In this document: piece by piece, positions 38,101 to 52,500 of the stretch | Numbering within the stretch: the first letter of the stretch is position 1 | Layout of the letters: each line of letters starts with the position of its first letter | Assembly (NCBI RefSeq): GCF_019059575.1 | Contig: NW_024881531.1 | Location: 1,550,001-1,614,000, forward strand | Source of the DNA: Amphibalanus amphitrite | Taxonomy: Eukaryota > Arthropoda > Thecostraca > Balanomorpha > Balanidae | Length of the DNA stretch: 64,000 bases | Direction: 5' to 3' | Made by a program: the position numbers and the translations under genes | The notes under the pieces: generated by a model | What the model saw: the letters and a program-made list of their open reading frames with translations, nothing else | Database searches by the model: none | Told to the model about the DNA's origin: nothing

Positions 38101-41100
38101 GTTGGAGACTCGGTGGTAAGCGGTTTGAAGCAGTCACGCAGGTACCATGATTTGAAAAGACCAGCAGAGGGATACGAGTTCCGTCATAGATCAGCCAGTC
38201 ATGAGTGCACATATGTGACGTGCACTGACTAAACAAATATCAGACATCCGATCTTAGGGGAACGGAGAGCTGAGGTCAGTTGGTGACCTTTGACGTCATG
38301 AGGATATGATACTGATTCACGACGATCAAATAAGCGCGCTCGATATTGACACGGCTGCTCGTTTACGGTGCTCTTCACAGGAAATCTACAGACCGCGGTA
38401 TGAATGAAGTGAGCACGCACTGAATCTGCCATAAAGATGGCTGACACCGTACCAGTCTCCAAACGAATCCCCCCATCTCTGAGCTTCTACGGTCAACACA
38501 GAGCTACATGTCGTTCATCGCTTCTCGCCCATGCGCCACACACTCGACACTGCACTCTCTCCAGACCACTCGAAGCTCGAGGGAGGACAGCTCTCTCGTG
38601 TGTTCGCCATGAGACGCGCTGTATGTTCGCCATAACGCGCCCCAGTCTCGGTGTCAACAGGGCCCACTTCGCGGTCGGTCGGGAGCTGCTCGACCTCTCC
38701 ACACTCGAGAGGGTGCGAGGGGTCGACAGAAGCTCTCCCTGGTCCGGTCGCACTTGAAGGGGGTGAAGTGGGGTATAACCCGGATTTGTCGGACAGAGGG
38801 CTCACTCCAGCTTTGTGCGCAGAACATATGGCCGGTCAACAGCCACGTTCTTTTTTTAAGGTAGTATTGAGTGTTGAGTGAACTTAAGTAACAGTTGCTC
38901 TCAAAATGAGCGAGCAGCACACCAATGCATTGGGATGAATGATGGGGATTTCCCAGACGTTCCATATGACAAAGGGAGATTTTGAATACTATTAACAAAC
39001 GCAGCATCGGAATATCCACAGACAGCTCGCAGCCAAGTGTGATCCATTCAGAAAACAAACCACTGACGTTTCGCGGCAGCTGACTACTGACATTGCCGAC
39101 GCATTCTGCGAACGGTGCCGTTCCAGCCGCGGCCCCAGAAACGGATCTCTGCAGTGAGCTCTGCCAACTCCAGCGCAGGTTGTAGCGGGGCCAATCGCCG
39201 CGGAGCAACGTTACGCTCTCGTAATCAGGAGTATATCTGAGCCGAAGGCAAACCACAAAGAGAACGGCCTTCGGGATTCCGCTTCCTTAGCCAACGAGCA
39301 GGAACAGCGTGTGTGGGAACAGCTCGGGCACGCCCTTTCCCGTGAAAGGTCACCGATAAACGCATCCCATCCCCGGCAAGAGCTATAAAAGAGCTGAAGA
39401 GCACGGCAGCAAACTGGAGAGTGACACCCGTCACCAACTGTCAATTCGATGCAAAGTCAAGACATTTCCATTGCTCAGCACTCAGCAGTCTATACCATGA
39501 CTTCTGCTTGTTCAATGACCGTCGTGCGGGTCAGCTCACTTTATCTCTCCCATTGTTCATCATTCCCGCCCCGACTACCGTGCTGTTAGTGTTATGCTAC
39601 ATTACACGAACCTCTCTAATATAGCTCTCCGTGATAATATGACGAGGCTTTGCTCTCGTCGTGACCGCATCCATCAGATCTGACTCACACGAGAGCTGGT
39701 CACTGACAGTTCACTGACCGAACTGCACGATATACCTTCACCTCGCCTTGTGAAGATACACACTCTATTCAGGAAGTAACTGAAGTTTAGCACATCCACT
39801 CTCTTTACATTAGGTATGCTATCATTTACCTCACCACCTGTCCACGGCACTCTGGACAAGCCGACATATATTGTCGCCTGTCTGGTATGCAAAATACATA
39901 TCCTGCAATACCGGCACCCTCTCCTTCCCGTATAAATATGCGTTTTTGCCGTTTGCTGTCGAACGACTGTACGGACCATGCGTGCAGAGACGAGGGCTAC
40001 CTGCATGGATGGGGATCCAGCAGCCTACCATCAGTCTGGAATCGGAGTCGTGACTCGTCTTAGGAAGAGTCGTGACACGGAGGGGCTCATTTTGCACGGT
40101 CTGTCATTAGAGTTCTCGTTAGATGGATGCAGTTAGCGGGAGGAAGGAGGAAAGGCGTGGTGAACGTGGCCAACGTCAGAGTGTTGTCACGAGAGGTCAG
40201 TGACATGACACAAGGCCAGTGATGTCATATATATGACCAATGACATCATAAGTGGGCTAAGTAAACCTGATGACTGGTGAGATCTATGAAGAACGGCAGA
40301 TCAAAAGATTGTGAAAAATCACACCACCGTTTCAGTCATTGGACTCGGTGGATTTGTTTATGCGATCCCTAAAAGCCATGAAGAGCTCGGATAGAGATCA
40401 AAATCGAAACGGAGACCCAGCACCCCACCTGATGCAATTGTATGATGAAAATGATCAGCGGAACAACATGATTTGTGCACCAAAATATACAAGTGAAACT
40501 TATACTTCACTATCATGCGGATCGTCACTAAACGGGGTTTGGCGAAGCGCGAACGAGGGATTATTTTAGTCTTTAGGTGTGTCTGGCGGCTGAGGAAGAG
40601 AAGCGACTCATACAATGAAGGAGCTGTGTTCATCGTTTTTTCCGTGAGCCGGTTGAGTGCCGTCTTTGTCATTGGACACAACAGCCGCGATTGTTGTGCT
40701 CGGCGGCCGCATCTGTTTGTAATTCTCCACCCGTCCCAGCCTCACCTGGCCAAATCCACATCTCACCTCTCTTCCGCGCACCCCTCCGCACACACGGCAA
40801 TCGTCGCAACTACCACTAAACACCCTCCATTCCCAGCAAACAGCCCACTACATCAGCTTTAATTACGGCTAGACACAGCGCCGATTAATTGACAACACTT
40901 GGCACCGTCTAACCGCTCTCCGTCACGAGACACCGAGCTGCGGTGAGCCGTGTGCCGTACTGCCCGCGGCTGTAGGTGACGGTGGCGGCCGGCGGCACCG
41001 CCCCGAGTCCACAGACGACCAGCACGAGCGGCAGCGTGGGAGCCGCCCGTGGGAGGTAGCGCGCCAGCCACTACCGGCGGCACCGGCAGACCGCACCGCC

Positions 41101-44100
41101 CCTCATCTACATCTGGGCCGACGCGACCAGTCACACTGGCCCCGATCGCACTGTGACAGCTTGCGGCAGAATTTGTGGGAATCGTGGGTAATGCATTTGT
41201 GTGTCTGTGTGTTTACTGCGCTTCTATACAGGTTTCTGTGTTTGATACTCGACAGGTGACAGACGGGTCTTTGATGACGGTCTATGCTTCCCTCTAGTCG
41301 GCATGAATGTGCGTGACTGAAAGCGAATGTGTATGTGTAAATGCTGGTACTAATTTTGTCATTGTTTTGTTGACATGTGCCGATGTATGCCCTCCTCTGT
41401 CGATCAGCCAGCCTCCATTTCCGCCGGACTAAATGCCTTTTTTTCTGTCGGGCTACGGCTGTAGCCTGTAGAGTATACAGACGCCGGGGGCGTTCCAGGC
41501 CGGGTCACTGGCTGACCTCTGGCACGTAACACCTCCCGCTGCCAAACAACACAGCGCCGCCACAGAGCCGACCTGAACGGCGGAGCAGCGGAGGCAGAGA
41601 GGGACGATCCAGTTAAGTCCTCGGAAACACGCTGCGGTAATGCGCTCCGGTTAGAGTCTGAGTGCTAACGGGTCTGTTGCCATGGAGGGCTGTGGGCGCT
41701 CACAAGCGCAGGGTTAAGAAAAAGCAAAGTCGTTGTTTTCTTTATACAGGAGATGGCCAATAATTTGCGTTGGCAGATGAGAACACGGTTTGTGCCAATG
41801 AGGTCAACCAGTCACAGTGGCTGTAAATCTGTCAATAAATATCCCTTTGTTATAGCCTAGCAGACATCAAATAACCCAGGTATGTCCTGTTAAGCAGTTT
41901 TAACGAGTTCAGATATACGAGTCCCTCCTCGAGTTCAGGGTACCTAATTCATGACACGATCCACATTATCACTCCTGACACAATGGGCCATCTCCACCTT
42001 ATTCCGCCACTTGTATACGACACCTCCGAGCGCTCAGAGACGCACCCTATACCTCCCCATGATCTGTACAGGTGGGGCGAACGTTCCCCAGACAGACCCC
42101 GAGGCGTTACGGCCGGGTCAGGTCGGATTCAACAACAGGATTCCGCTCATCAGACGCCACCCGGAGCCGATTTGTGGTCACACAACACCGGATAGGAACG
42201 TTAATGACCTCTCAGGAACGTGCCACTCGGTCAGAAAAGTACCCACCGGACACCCCAATGGTTCTTTGTGTGCGAGCTCAACCGCCTCATGCCACCCTAG
42301 ATGACGGCATTCGTTTCAGACAGCTTACGCTTATAGTCGTCTCTGGCAGCGATCAATTTATCCAAACGTCGCGGATGTTAGATCTAGCCGGAACTGGCGG
42401 AGAGACACTTTAAAATCGGTGAAAAATCCGCTCGTGACTCTCTTATCGCCTTATTTCGGGCTGAGCTGCTGCAATGGAGAACATACCAGGATGCTGTGTC
42501 ATGAGCGACAGAGAAAGGCACAGTCGTCAGCGCTTTGGTATGCATCCGACACCGCGCCAAGAGAATCCCGTTTGGAACAATTTACAAATATGCACCGATA
42601 TTACGACAGTTACGTGTTGGTAGCTTAGGCATATCAAACAAATAAATAACTGTTGAGATATCAGCGCAATCCTGCAATACAACCGACCGCAATAATGTAA
42701 ACAGCACGAATTATTTTCATGCCGAATGATATTCATGCCATCAAAAATCACCGCTGACTTTACACCACCCAGCCCACCATCGCATTGTTGAGCGATGCGG
42801 GCCGCTAATAGGTCAGTCCAAACAGTGCAGGTAGTCTAGCCACCCCACTGACCGGATGGCCCTCACTGGACCGTCCCGTGACCCCAGCTGCAGCGCTTTA
42901 CTCCCGGGCGGGACCCCCGCCGGCGCGGCGCTGACCTCCGGGTCGGGTCAGGGCAGCTTTAGGTGCCCAGCGCCGCGCATGGTAAGCCGGAGAGACCCTG
43001 GAGCAGCCCGGGGCGCCCGGTAAATATTTGGCTGGGCTGCCGGCCGGGAGGTCGAGCTGAGAAGCCGTGAGCGAATACACACACGGGGAGAGCGATCGAC
43101 AGGGCAGGTCATGGTAGATCCATCGACGGGGTATGGCGTCATGGCGAGCAATTGCGCCGCGCGGGTAAACGTTGAAAGATCTGACTTCTTTTCATCATGG
43201 CGCAGTGTCGTAAGAAGAATACAATTAACTAAAAAAATATGATATAAACACTCATGTGTATCGTGTAGTGTGTACTGTGTTGTCTACATCAGCCACTTTC
43301 TTTCTTTACGGGGGTGCCCCTAAATCCATTTAGTAACGGGATCGATCCTCGGTTTTAGCCCTTGCCATTCCATTTATTTAGGGTTGCTACTGCTAGACAG
43401 CCCCATTCAGTAAAAACAAACGTACGATATCACTACCTAGACGGCTAATGCATTCAAAGCTGCTGGACACACAGGCCCTCTTATTGCCGTCTTCGTTATC
43501 TGTAATCGTATCCCGCCGGCGCCCATTTAGCGGCTAATGAGCCACCGTTCGTGCCTGTCATGGCCTTGATCATGATGACCAGACTGCGCGGGAGGGAGGG
43601 AGGGAGGGAGGGAGGGAGAGGGTTGGAGAACGAGGGAGGGAGAAGAGGGTCGGAGAGAGGAAGAGGGCCGCAGGGAAAGAGAGAAGGAAAGAAAGGTGAC
43701 GAATGAACGAGTGGGTTAAGACGGAGAGCGGCAAGTCGGAGGCACAAGGCCGGAGGGGATAGGAGGATGAAGGGGGTATTTCTTTACATGTGGAAGCAGA
43801 AAGGAACTAATCATTTTAAGGATTTCCTTTTAATATTTTTCTGGAATATTCCTATATCGGCCCAATAAAACGTTATCAGATTCCCCATCAACAGAGCGTC
43901 ACGAAATTATGCTGGTCTGCATTTCGCTCCGCCTCATTTCCCACTGAACTCTGAAGTGTACTTCGCGTTTTCTTTTCAGCTTTCGAAGTAGTTCCATGAG
44001 TTCGAACGGAGCTACACGTTTTTCGCCTACAGTTGTGATTGCGCAGTCCGTTTGCAATCATCGTGTTCAGAGAGGCGAGACGCACACTGCGAACGCAGCA

Positions 44101-46500
44101 GCAGCAGACTGCTAAGCGGAGACTTTCTATTTCCTGTGGGAGACAGTGCCTTCCACTGGTGGTGTCGGTTTACGTCCGCGGTCAACAGTGACTAACAGTG
44201 ACCAACAGTGATTCAACAGTGACCGAAAGTGGTTTAAGCTAAACCCACGGCGGCCGACAGTAAAGATGACGGTGGTTATTTAACGACGTCATTAGCGGGG
44301 AACTCCTGCCTGCCTGGACTCTGCACTGGACTGGGGCAGTCTAAACTCCCGGCAGTGACTACTCAGTATACAGCGATCCACCACGGCAGTCGCAGCTGTG
44401 AGACGGAACCCGTGGGAAATGACACAGCCAGTGCTGGGTGGGCGGAATTCTGAGCGGGGACGGGCACAAACCAGAGCGCTCCACATAACCTGCCGTTTTT
44501 TATGATGCAAGCATCATGTGAATTGTGCCTGTCAGTGGCCAATTCGTGCCCGGAAGCTGGGAGTCCCGAATAAAAAGCCTACGCCTCCAATGAGCGCTGG
44601 CTATAGGGAAGAAGCTCCAATTTATTTGCTAGTGTGTCCGATCAATAAATAAGCGTAGGCGCTGTTCCGGGTTCGAACTATCGCGCTGGGTGGTGGACAC
44701 TGGACAGTGGACACGTGCGGTATGGACGAGATATGAGTTGCTGTGAACTTTGAGTGAACTTCTGAACTTTGTGAGCTTATGAATTTAGGTCGGGGTAAAT
44801 ACAAACCTGGCCTGGGCTTTCATAAGCAAAACGAAATTGAATTATAAAATAAGAACGCATTTTCTTTGATTAAGACACATGTAAGCCGGAAACGGTGGAA
44901 TTCAAGCACTTTTTCCAACCATAACCGATCGTCGAAGATCTGCTGGGAGCTGATTTATGCCTCCAAACGCACCGGATATTTTTGTTGCGGAGTTCCCTAT
45001 AACACACGCAGTTGGGGGTACAATGATAGCCCTGCCATCGGGGTATTTGTGTTCTGATTCAACATCGTTTGTGGAGCGCCGAGGTTAAACGAACGGCCGC
45101 GAACTCCGGATAGCCAGTAGAATTCTAACAGAGAACTCCTCGGGGACTATACCAATCACACAAATCATCCAGCCTCAGCATGAATGACTGTTGGAAGAGA
45201 ATAGTAGCGTTGGTGAGTCCGTGAACGATGAAGAGCCACTCTCCACAACAGGCTGTGAGTGCCATGGGTGGAGTGACATGCTGACCGGCAGGGCGGAGTC
45301 TGTTGAGGAGACTGGGCGGAGCCGGTAGAGCGCTCACTGTATGTGTGTCTGTCAACACGGGAGTGTTTTGGACGGAAACTGACGGCCTCAGGGCGGACAG
45401 GGGTCAGGAGAGGGTCAGGGGAGTGCGGTACTCACTTGTCGACGAAGCCCTCGAACTCGTCATGCTGTTCGTTGATGGACAACTCGGGGTCCAGGTAGCT
45501 GCCCAGCTCGCCGTCCCGGTAAATCTGTAGTGTAGCATCCGATAGCTGAAAACAGAACAGAAGAGTGGTTGGTCAGGTCAAGTGGGGTTATGTCGGATTG
45601 AGTCGGGTGGGTCACGGAGATACCAGGAGTCGTTCAATTCAAGTCAGGTCAGATGGGGTCAATTCGAGGAAGGTTAGTATTTTTTCTTTGCATTAGGATG
45701 AGCGTATTTTCATAACCAAAAAAAATTGTTCCATTCGGTGTTCTGAAGACCGTATGCCCGACAATTACTCTAACTGCAAGGCATATCGAACTATATTTGC
45801 TGAACACATTTTTGTCCCGGAATGCCAAACATCACGATGTTAGCGCATTTCAGGTTGGAAATGTATTACAACAGGCGATAGCTCAGCCTTCCTCTGGCCT
45901 GCGCTCTCCGTTCGGACACGTCTGACCAGTCTGTTGTGTCTCCACTGTGCGGTGCATGATAAAACCTGCAGCCGTTTTGTCCCCGCCGCCCACCTCTGTG
46001 GACCGTATATACCGGTGCTGCAGGAATTTCCTGCCACCCTGTCTCCCAGCCGGGGGCACGGAGCGGTCAGCGGACGGGGGCGGGGGCGGGGGCGACAGCT
46101 GCCAGACCACACACCGGACACTGATAGGCTGACATCACCAGCAAACTTCAAATGGAGACACTCCTCCAACGGCCGGCCTTCGAATCCGCGGACAGCAGCC
46201 CCTCCCGGCCCTGTCGGCGCCCTTCGGCACACCCGCGCAGACCGCGCCCTAGATAAACGGAAACTGATCACAAACCAGCTGCCCTTCATTTGGCTATTCG
46301 GTATCTTGCACAGTCTCAGGGACGCGGGCCATCTGCTCTTGTACGGAATCATGTATATCATGTGACATTGTAATTCTGGTTTCGACAATGAAGGTCAGAC
46401 AGCTTTGAAAATAGCAGTGGAAAATGAGATAAAAGTGGGAACCACGCCCACAGGCTGCCACCCACAAATATCCCTCTGCTTGGCCCCACAAGCTCCCATC

Positions 46501-46558
<58 letters not shown>

Positions 46559-49500
46559 TCTCTCTCCATACCAAAACTGGCCTGCCGTATAACATGCCTA
46601 ATCCTATGTCGGACAAACACGCCTCGGTCCGTGCAGGTTATCAGCGCCGCGACGAGGGTCGCGCCGGCCGTGACACCGGCCATCACCGAGGTGCGTCACG
46701 TCACGTCGTCTGCCGCGTCACGTCACGTCCTCAGCTGCGTCACGCGAAACGTGACACGGGGACACCCTGTGACGGTCACAAACACGTGACATCCTTGTCG
46801 CGGTCCCATTACAGCGTCCGGGCAGTGTTTGTCCTCGGCCCCGTGGTAATTGTATGCTCGTCCTTTCGTGAGCAGCAGCGCTCTGCGTTCGGGTCAGGCG
46901 CGACCCGCTCTGTCAATGCCGGCCGGGTCAGGTCAGGATCACAGCCGCGATTTCAATCTGTTGGCGACACTGCACACAGTGGCAAAAACTGGCCGTGCGC
47001 CGGTTCTGGGTGAAGGGCGCCCCGTGCCGAGCCGGCACCTGAGGCGGCGCCGGCCACGGGAAACAAACGTCGCACTCGCGCGTCGCCGCGCCGGTTTGTA
47101 TGCGCCACGCGTCACATTAGCGTTTCTTGTGGCGCGGCTGAGGGGCGGCAGTCGTGGCGCTGCAGCGACAAACTCGGATACGAGGGTGGAAGCGAGGCGG
47201 TCACCGGCGCATCACCTGACTGAACGCAGAGAGGAGATGACGTGAGGTCAGAGATCGTACCTGATTAGAGGGCCAGGAAGGGTGGAGGCAACGGGTGGCA
47301 GCTGGAAGTGGTATTAGGCCAGGGGTTGAGGCAGGGTGGAGTCGGGACCAGCTGTCATGCCGAGCAATCAGAACAGCGGAAGAGTGAAACATCAGAAGTC
47401 AAAAGTCATCACCATTACGTCTCCATACGTCAACAGCAGGTCACGGGAGATACTCGTATGTACATACTTGGTTTAGTTCCGTTCGGAACTGTTGCCAACA
47501 TATCTGGAAATCCACCCTGTCCTCATCAATATGTCAGCTCGCACGTGGTTCTCTACGAAATCCGAACCTCCGTTTTCATCGCCCGCCTGAACTGTGATTC
47601 ACCACCCTCCGTTTCGCGTCTAACTCGAGTGCCCATCCCCACGTCTCGTCTTTCTATCAAATATCTGATCCATTTCCTAGTCCGATATCTCATCTTACTC
47701 TGAGAAGCCCCGAGCACGCGCGGGCCGATCGGACGTCTGTCATCGCGAGGTCATAATTCACACCGATCACTGACCGTTCTACCAGCTGTGCCCACACACA
47801 CGTGCACACTGCGATCAGCTGAGAAGCAGTGGCCGTTTGTGAGCGCACGTGTGTTTTATCTCGGCGTATGAGTGGGCGTATGACTGAAGACAGTCAGCGA
47901 CGTCGTGTCAGAAATCAGAATGGTGTCTGTGTGAGATTGGAAAGTGTGCAAGTGATGATAAAATATGCAATGGTCTCCAAGGGTGAGGGCAAAACCAAAC
48001 TGTCCAAAAAAAACTAGCTTCAGAATTGCGTCCCGGTGCAACCACTAGATCCAGAGTACTGAAACTTGCAACATCCACAGCGATATCATTCAGCGCTTAT
48101 ATTCACTGCTTAGCAACCAAAACTTGGTGCAGGAAAGAAGCGCTCCTCTGCGAAAAGAAAAAAAAAACACCACTGAGCGGTAGTGGTCAGACTGACGGGT
48201 TGACCTGGTGCCCTGCTGACTGGTGACCTGGTGCCCTTCTGGTGCACCACTCAGGTGCGTGTGCCAGCTCCGGTGTCAGGGCGGACCGAGACCCGCTTCT
48301 CCGACTGATCACGAGTACAGGGTAGTGTGAGACGTGATTGGCACATTTACACAGCCGGCGTCAGCCCAGAGGAAACTGACTCAGAACGCCAGCTGTCTGT
48401 CTGGGAGCATAGGTGACGTCAGAGTGACGTAGTACACCGCCAAGGCAGCCGCAATGTTCTGCAGTGGAGCATACAGCATGAACAGCACGACTTCACGAGA
48501 GTTGCTGCAAATTTGATCAACATTGCACGGCAATTTAGGAGTGAGATAATGCGTGTTTGTTCAGAGAACCCGCGTAATTCAGTGTAAGAATGCGTTTTTT
48601 TTTTGCAATCTAAATCAGGCTCATATCGATAGAAGCGGCGAATGAGCGACAATGTTCCCTCGTAGCAACAGTGTATCTCTTTCCTGAACACGCAAGACGC
48701 AGAGATGAGAGGGGCGCGAACCGGCCGCGCCCCGGAATAACGTCCCAGGTCAACGGACGGGACATGAACTCCTCCCAGTCTGCCTCCTCCCACCGCCGGC
48801 TTACCGGTCCGCTCCTCCGCGATACAATCTCAGCGATAAACCCGCAGTGGATCTGTGGTTTAGATGTGAGGGCCCGAGAGTCCAGAGCACGCGATCACGG
48901 GAGATGGAGTAGCGAGAAACACGAAAAATGCCCGCTTACAATAAATCTTTATGTAATTTGCCACTTCCCTGTCTGCAGACATATCCGTTGGACAACCTGC
49001 ATATGATTTATGGAAGTTCATTCGCCTTTTGAAATTCTGTCATTATGATCGTCTTTCCGCCTGTCCGTCTACATGTGAGCCTACTAGCAACAGTTTGTCC
49101 ATCTGTCTGTCTGTCCGTCAGTCTGCCCGTCTGCCCGTCTGTCAGTCCGCCTGACAGTCCGTCCGTCCGTCCGTCTGTCCATCTGTCTATCCGTATTCTG
49201 TCGTTGACCCTTTGTCTAATATCGTTTGCCTGTCAGTCTGCTCCCAGACATAGAGGGCAGGAGCGATGCTATCTTATCCCCCGCGGCCCTCCAGCACAAC
49301 AACCCTTTGCAATAGGCGTAATCGTGCATCGGCACAGAAGGCACACTGGCTGGCCTGCAGATCATACCTCAGGTTTGTCTGTCTGTCTCTCCCCGGTCTT
49401 TCACCCAGGTGTGTCTGAGAAGGGGCGGTGGAGGGCAGACGATACCAGAGGCCATCAGAGGTGGTGTGGGGGCGGGTAATGATGTGACTGTAAACGTGCA

Positions 49501-52500
49501 GGGACGAGCAGGCTGACTGGGGTGACCGACCGTGCTGCATGGCACCCCACTGCCACCAGAAGGTCAGGCTAGTCGTCTTGCCACTGGGTCGTCCTACGCG
49601 GAATGAAGTACACAGTGTCAGCCGTTGGCTCGAGGTTCTGCTGGGATCGTTTGGACGAATGAAGGTTTGAGAGCGCCATTTAATAATAATTGTTGCATCC
49701 AGCCGACCACTAAGCGTTGATCGCCTCACACCGCCGGCCGGCCGTCTGGAAGGAGTTATGTTGATCACAGGTCGTGCGGGTCGTGATATCACGGCGGCAG
49801 TAACGACCACAGGCGGCGCGGCGGGGGCGTGATCGGACAATCAAACCAAACGGACACCGAAGGACGGAGCTAAGAGGAAAGTTGAGAGGTCACGGACAGC
49901 TAGGCGAGCAGGAACAGATTGGGCCTGATCAGAGCAGTGAACAGACGAGATAAGTCAGGTCGGTGGTCCGAAAATAGGGAAACAAGGGAGAATAGAGCAA
50001 ATGCAGATCAGCTTACGAAATAATTATTCATACAGGATTGTAGGAAGAAGGAACCTAACAGAATCCAGCAAAAACGGTCATATTCATCAAACCGAACAAA
50101 CGTCAAATCAAACGCCCTTAAACACGCCAATAAGAGCCAGTTCTCAGTTCTTATCGCAGTCGATTTTCTCCGCGACTGTCTGGCTGCATGTCTTTCTGTT
50201 CTGTCCGGTCCGGTCCGGTTCACCGGTCTAGCCCGCCTGCCGGCTCTCCGCACCGTACCGAGCTGTCCCGTGAATCAGCCCCCAGCTGGCCGTCAAGGGC
50301 AGACGGGACGGCATTCACGGCCCGAGGTGGAGTCGCGGGTTCCGTGAATAGGGAGCCCCGGGCGGCGTGACATTCCGTGATCGAAACGCCCTAGGATGCA
50401 AGGCATTCCGTGATCAATGGCACCCTGGTAGTGTAAAATTAGTTGCACTTCAACGCCCATTCATTTACCGCATTTCTAAAGTCTGTGACTGTGGTGCATC
50501 GACGTTGTCTCGAGAAACGTGTCCTAAAGGACTGGAGCAATGAAACTGGGATAGTCGATAGAAACTGAGCAACATGTAATAGAAACTGAGATAGATCGTC
50601 GGGTCACGAGTCAGCAGTCCATTCCAGCGAGAGAGGAAGCAGACGGCCGCTGACCCGCTGGGGTGTCCGGTGGTCCTCCGTTCACGGTTCACCGAGGACA
50701 CCCCACGGCGGGCGACGTCGGGTCGCACACATCACTGGCCCGGCGGGGAGCGGCGGCGGCGGTCACTCGGCATACTGCGGATACTCGCTCTGACAGACCC
50801 CAGACAGACAGAGCTTCCCGGACAATCTGTCCGGAGAATTCCGGAGCATCCCACCGGCCAACGGGGCATGTCGGACCGGTGTGGGCTCACACAGCACCGC
50901 CAAAGTAAACCAAACCCGTGACGATAGGGGGAAACCGTACCTCCACCGACCCAACCCTGACCTTCTCACATTTGTGGAATTTGTTTTCTGTCGGTTCCTG
51001 GAACGGTCTCTGACGACATTGCGGGATCGGGTGGTTCGGGGCGAGCCAGAGGCTGTTTATTCTGACACAAGGGACCAAGGTTGTTTGCATCGCTCCACGG
51101 TTCCCAGATGGATTGGCAATGATGACATGACGACGATTTGACATGACGACGTGTCGGGATCATGATCAGTGCGATCAGTGAGGCTGGGGGCGTTAGAAAA
51201 CGTACACGAGTTACATCGATTAAAAGTCGTGACTCATATGAATAAGGTTTTCATCATTTCATTAAAAGAATTGATTTTTTTGTCACCTGCCCGTTTTGGA
51301 TATAATAATTGGAGCCATAAGCTCTGCTCTCCTGTCAATCCCGTAGGCAAACTGGTGTCATCACTGTTTTGTCGGACCTCACAGTCCGTCAGTATGCAAG
51401 TGGCGCCTCCCGATGCGCCCACTTCTGACGTCGTGACAAAGCTGAGCGTCTGTGCGATCCTCCGCTGAAGACCCTTTGAACTAACCCGCGCGAATAACCG
51501 GGGGTCCCAATCTCTCAACGATAGAATTGCTGTTTGTGCTTGGTGCTAATCCATCAGCAAGATACAATCGTATCTGCATCGAATATGAACCCCTTTTGAC
51601 TAAACTCCAAACGATCAACGTTCAAATGATAGCTCACATTGACGTCACTAGCACACTCACGATATCCGAGCAACAGTCGCCAGCCACATAACCTTGATTC
51701 ACGGAACAAATCTCAACCGGGTGCGGCTAATTGTGGGCTACGCTTTTGCGAAACTGCCAAGTTTGGCAGCCCAACTCGACCAAAGCGAAATACGCCTAGA
51801 ACGCCTGTATTGGGCCGCCGTGCCAAGCCGAAGCGCGCTGTGACCACGCTATCAGTATCGACTGAGACTCAGATAGACTCAGACCGACTCAGGCAGACTC
51901 AAACTGACTTGGCCGACTCAAACCGATTCAGATCGACTCAGACCGACTCAGAACGACTCGGACTGACTCAGACCGACTCAACCGACTCAAATAGATTCCG
52001 ATCGACTCAGACAGACTCAGAGCGACTCAGACAGACTCAAACCGACTCAGGCAGGCTCAAACTGACTCGACCGACTCAAACTGATTCAGATCGACTCAGA
52101 CCTACTCAAACTAACTCAGACCGACTCAACCGACTCAAATCGATACCGATCGACTCAAATCGATTCCGATCGACTCAAATCGATTCCGATCGACTCAAAT
52201 CGATTCTGATCGACTCAGACAGACTCAGAACGACTCAGACAGACTCAGGCAGACTCAAACCGACTAAGGCAGACTCTACTTATTCAGATCGGCTCAGACC
52301 GACTCAGATAGACTCAGAAAGACTCAAACTGACTCAGACCGACTCAACCGACTCAAATCGATTCCGATCGACTCTGACAGACTCAGGCGGACTCAGGCAG
52401 ACTCAAACCGATTCAGGCAGACTCAAACTGACTCGACCGACTCAAACCGATTCAGATAGACTCAGATGGACTCGGAACGACTCAGACCGACTCAACCGAC

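Larger units (their letters stand above)
19802..45435 (-). other. Fhod intron 2 (25.6 kb, TE-rich)
   Basis: Contains two split LINE copies (21386-27245 and about 31350-35880) with their inserted DNA elements, and short tandem repeats at 30828, 35403, 43590 and 44183. I see no host gene in the remaining stretches (19802-21385, 27246-31350, 35880-45435), only chance ORFs in GC-rich patches near 28.3, 37.8 and 41 kb. Confidence 0.75.

Noticed and set aside
44640..44690. GTTCGAA-containing B-box-like sequence
   Set aside because: No cloverleaf or A box can be built around it.
46294..46686. ORFs containing [12 protein letters not shown] repeats
   Set aside because: Translation of the (TC)n microsatellite.
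46680..46770. Cluster of GTCACGTCACGTC words
   Set aside because: CRE/E-box-like but degenerate and GC-driven, with no gene start nearby; not enough to call a regulatory element.
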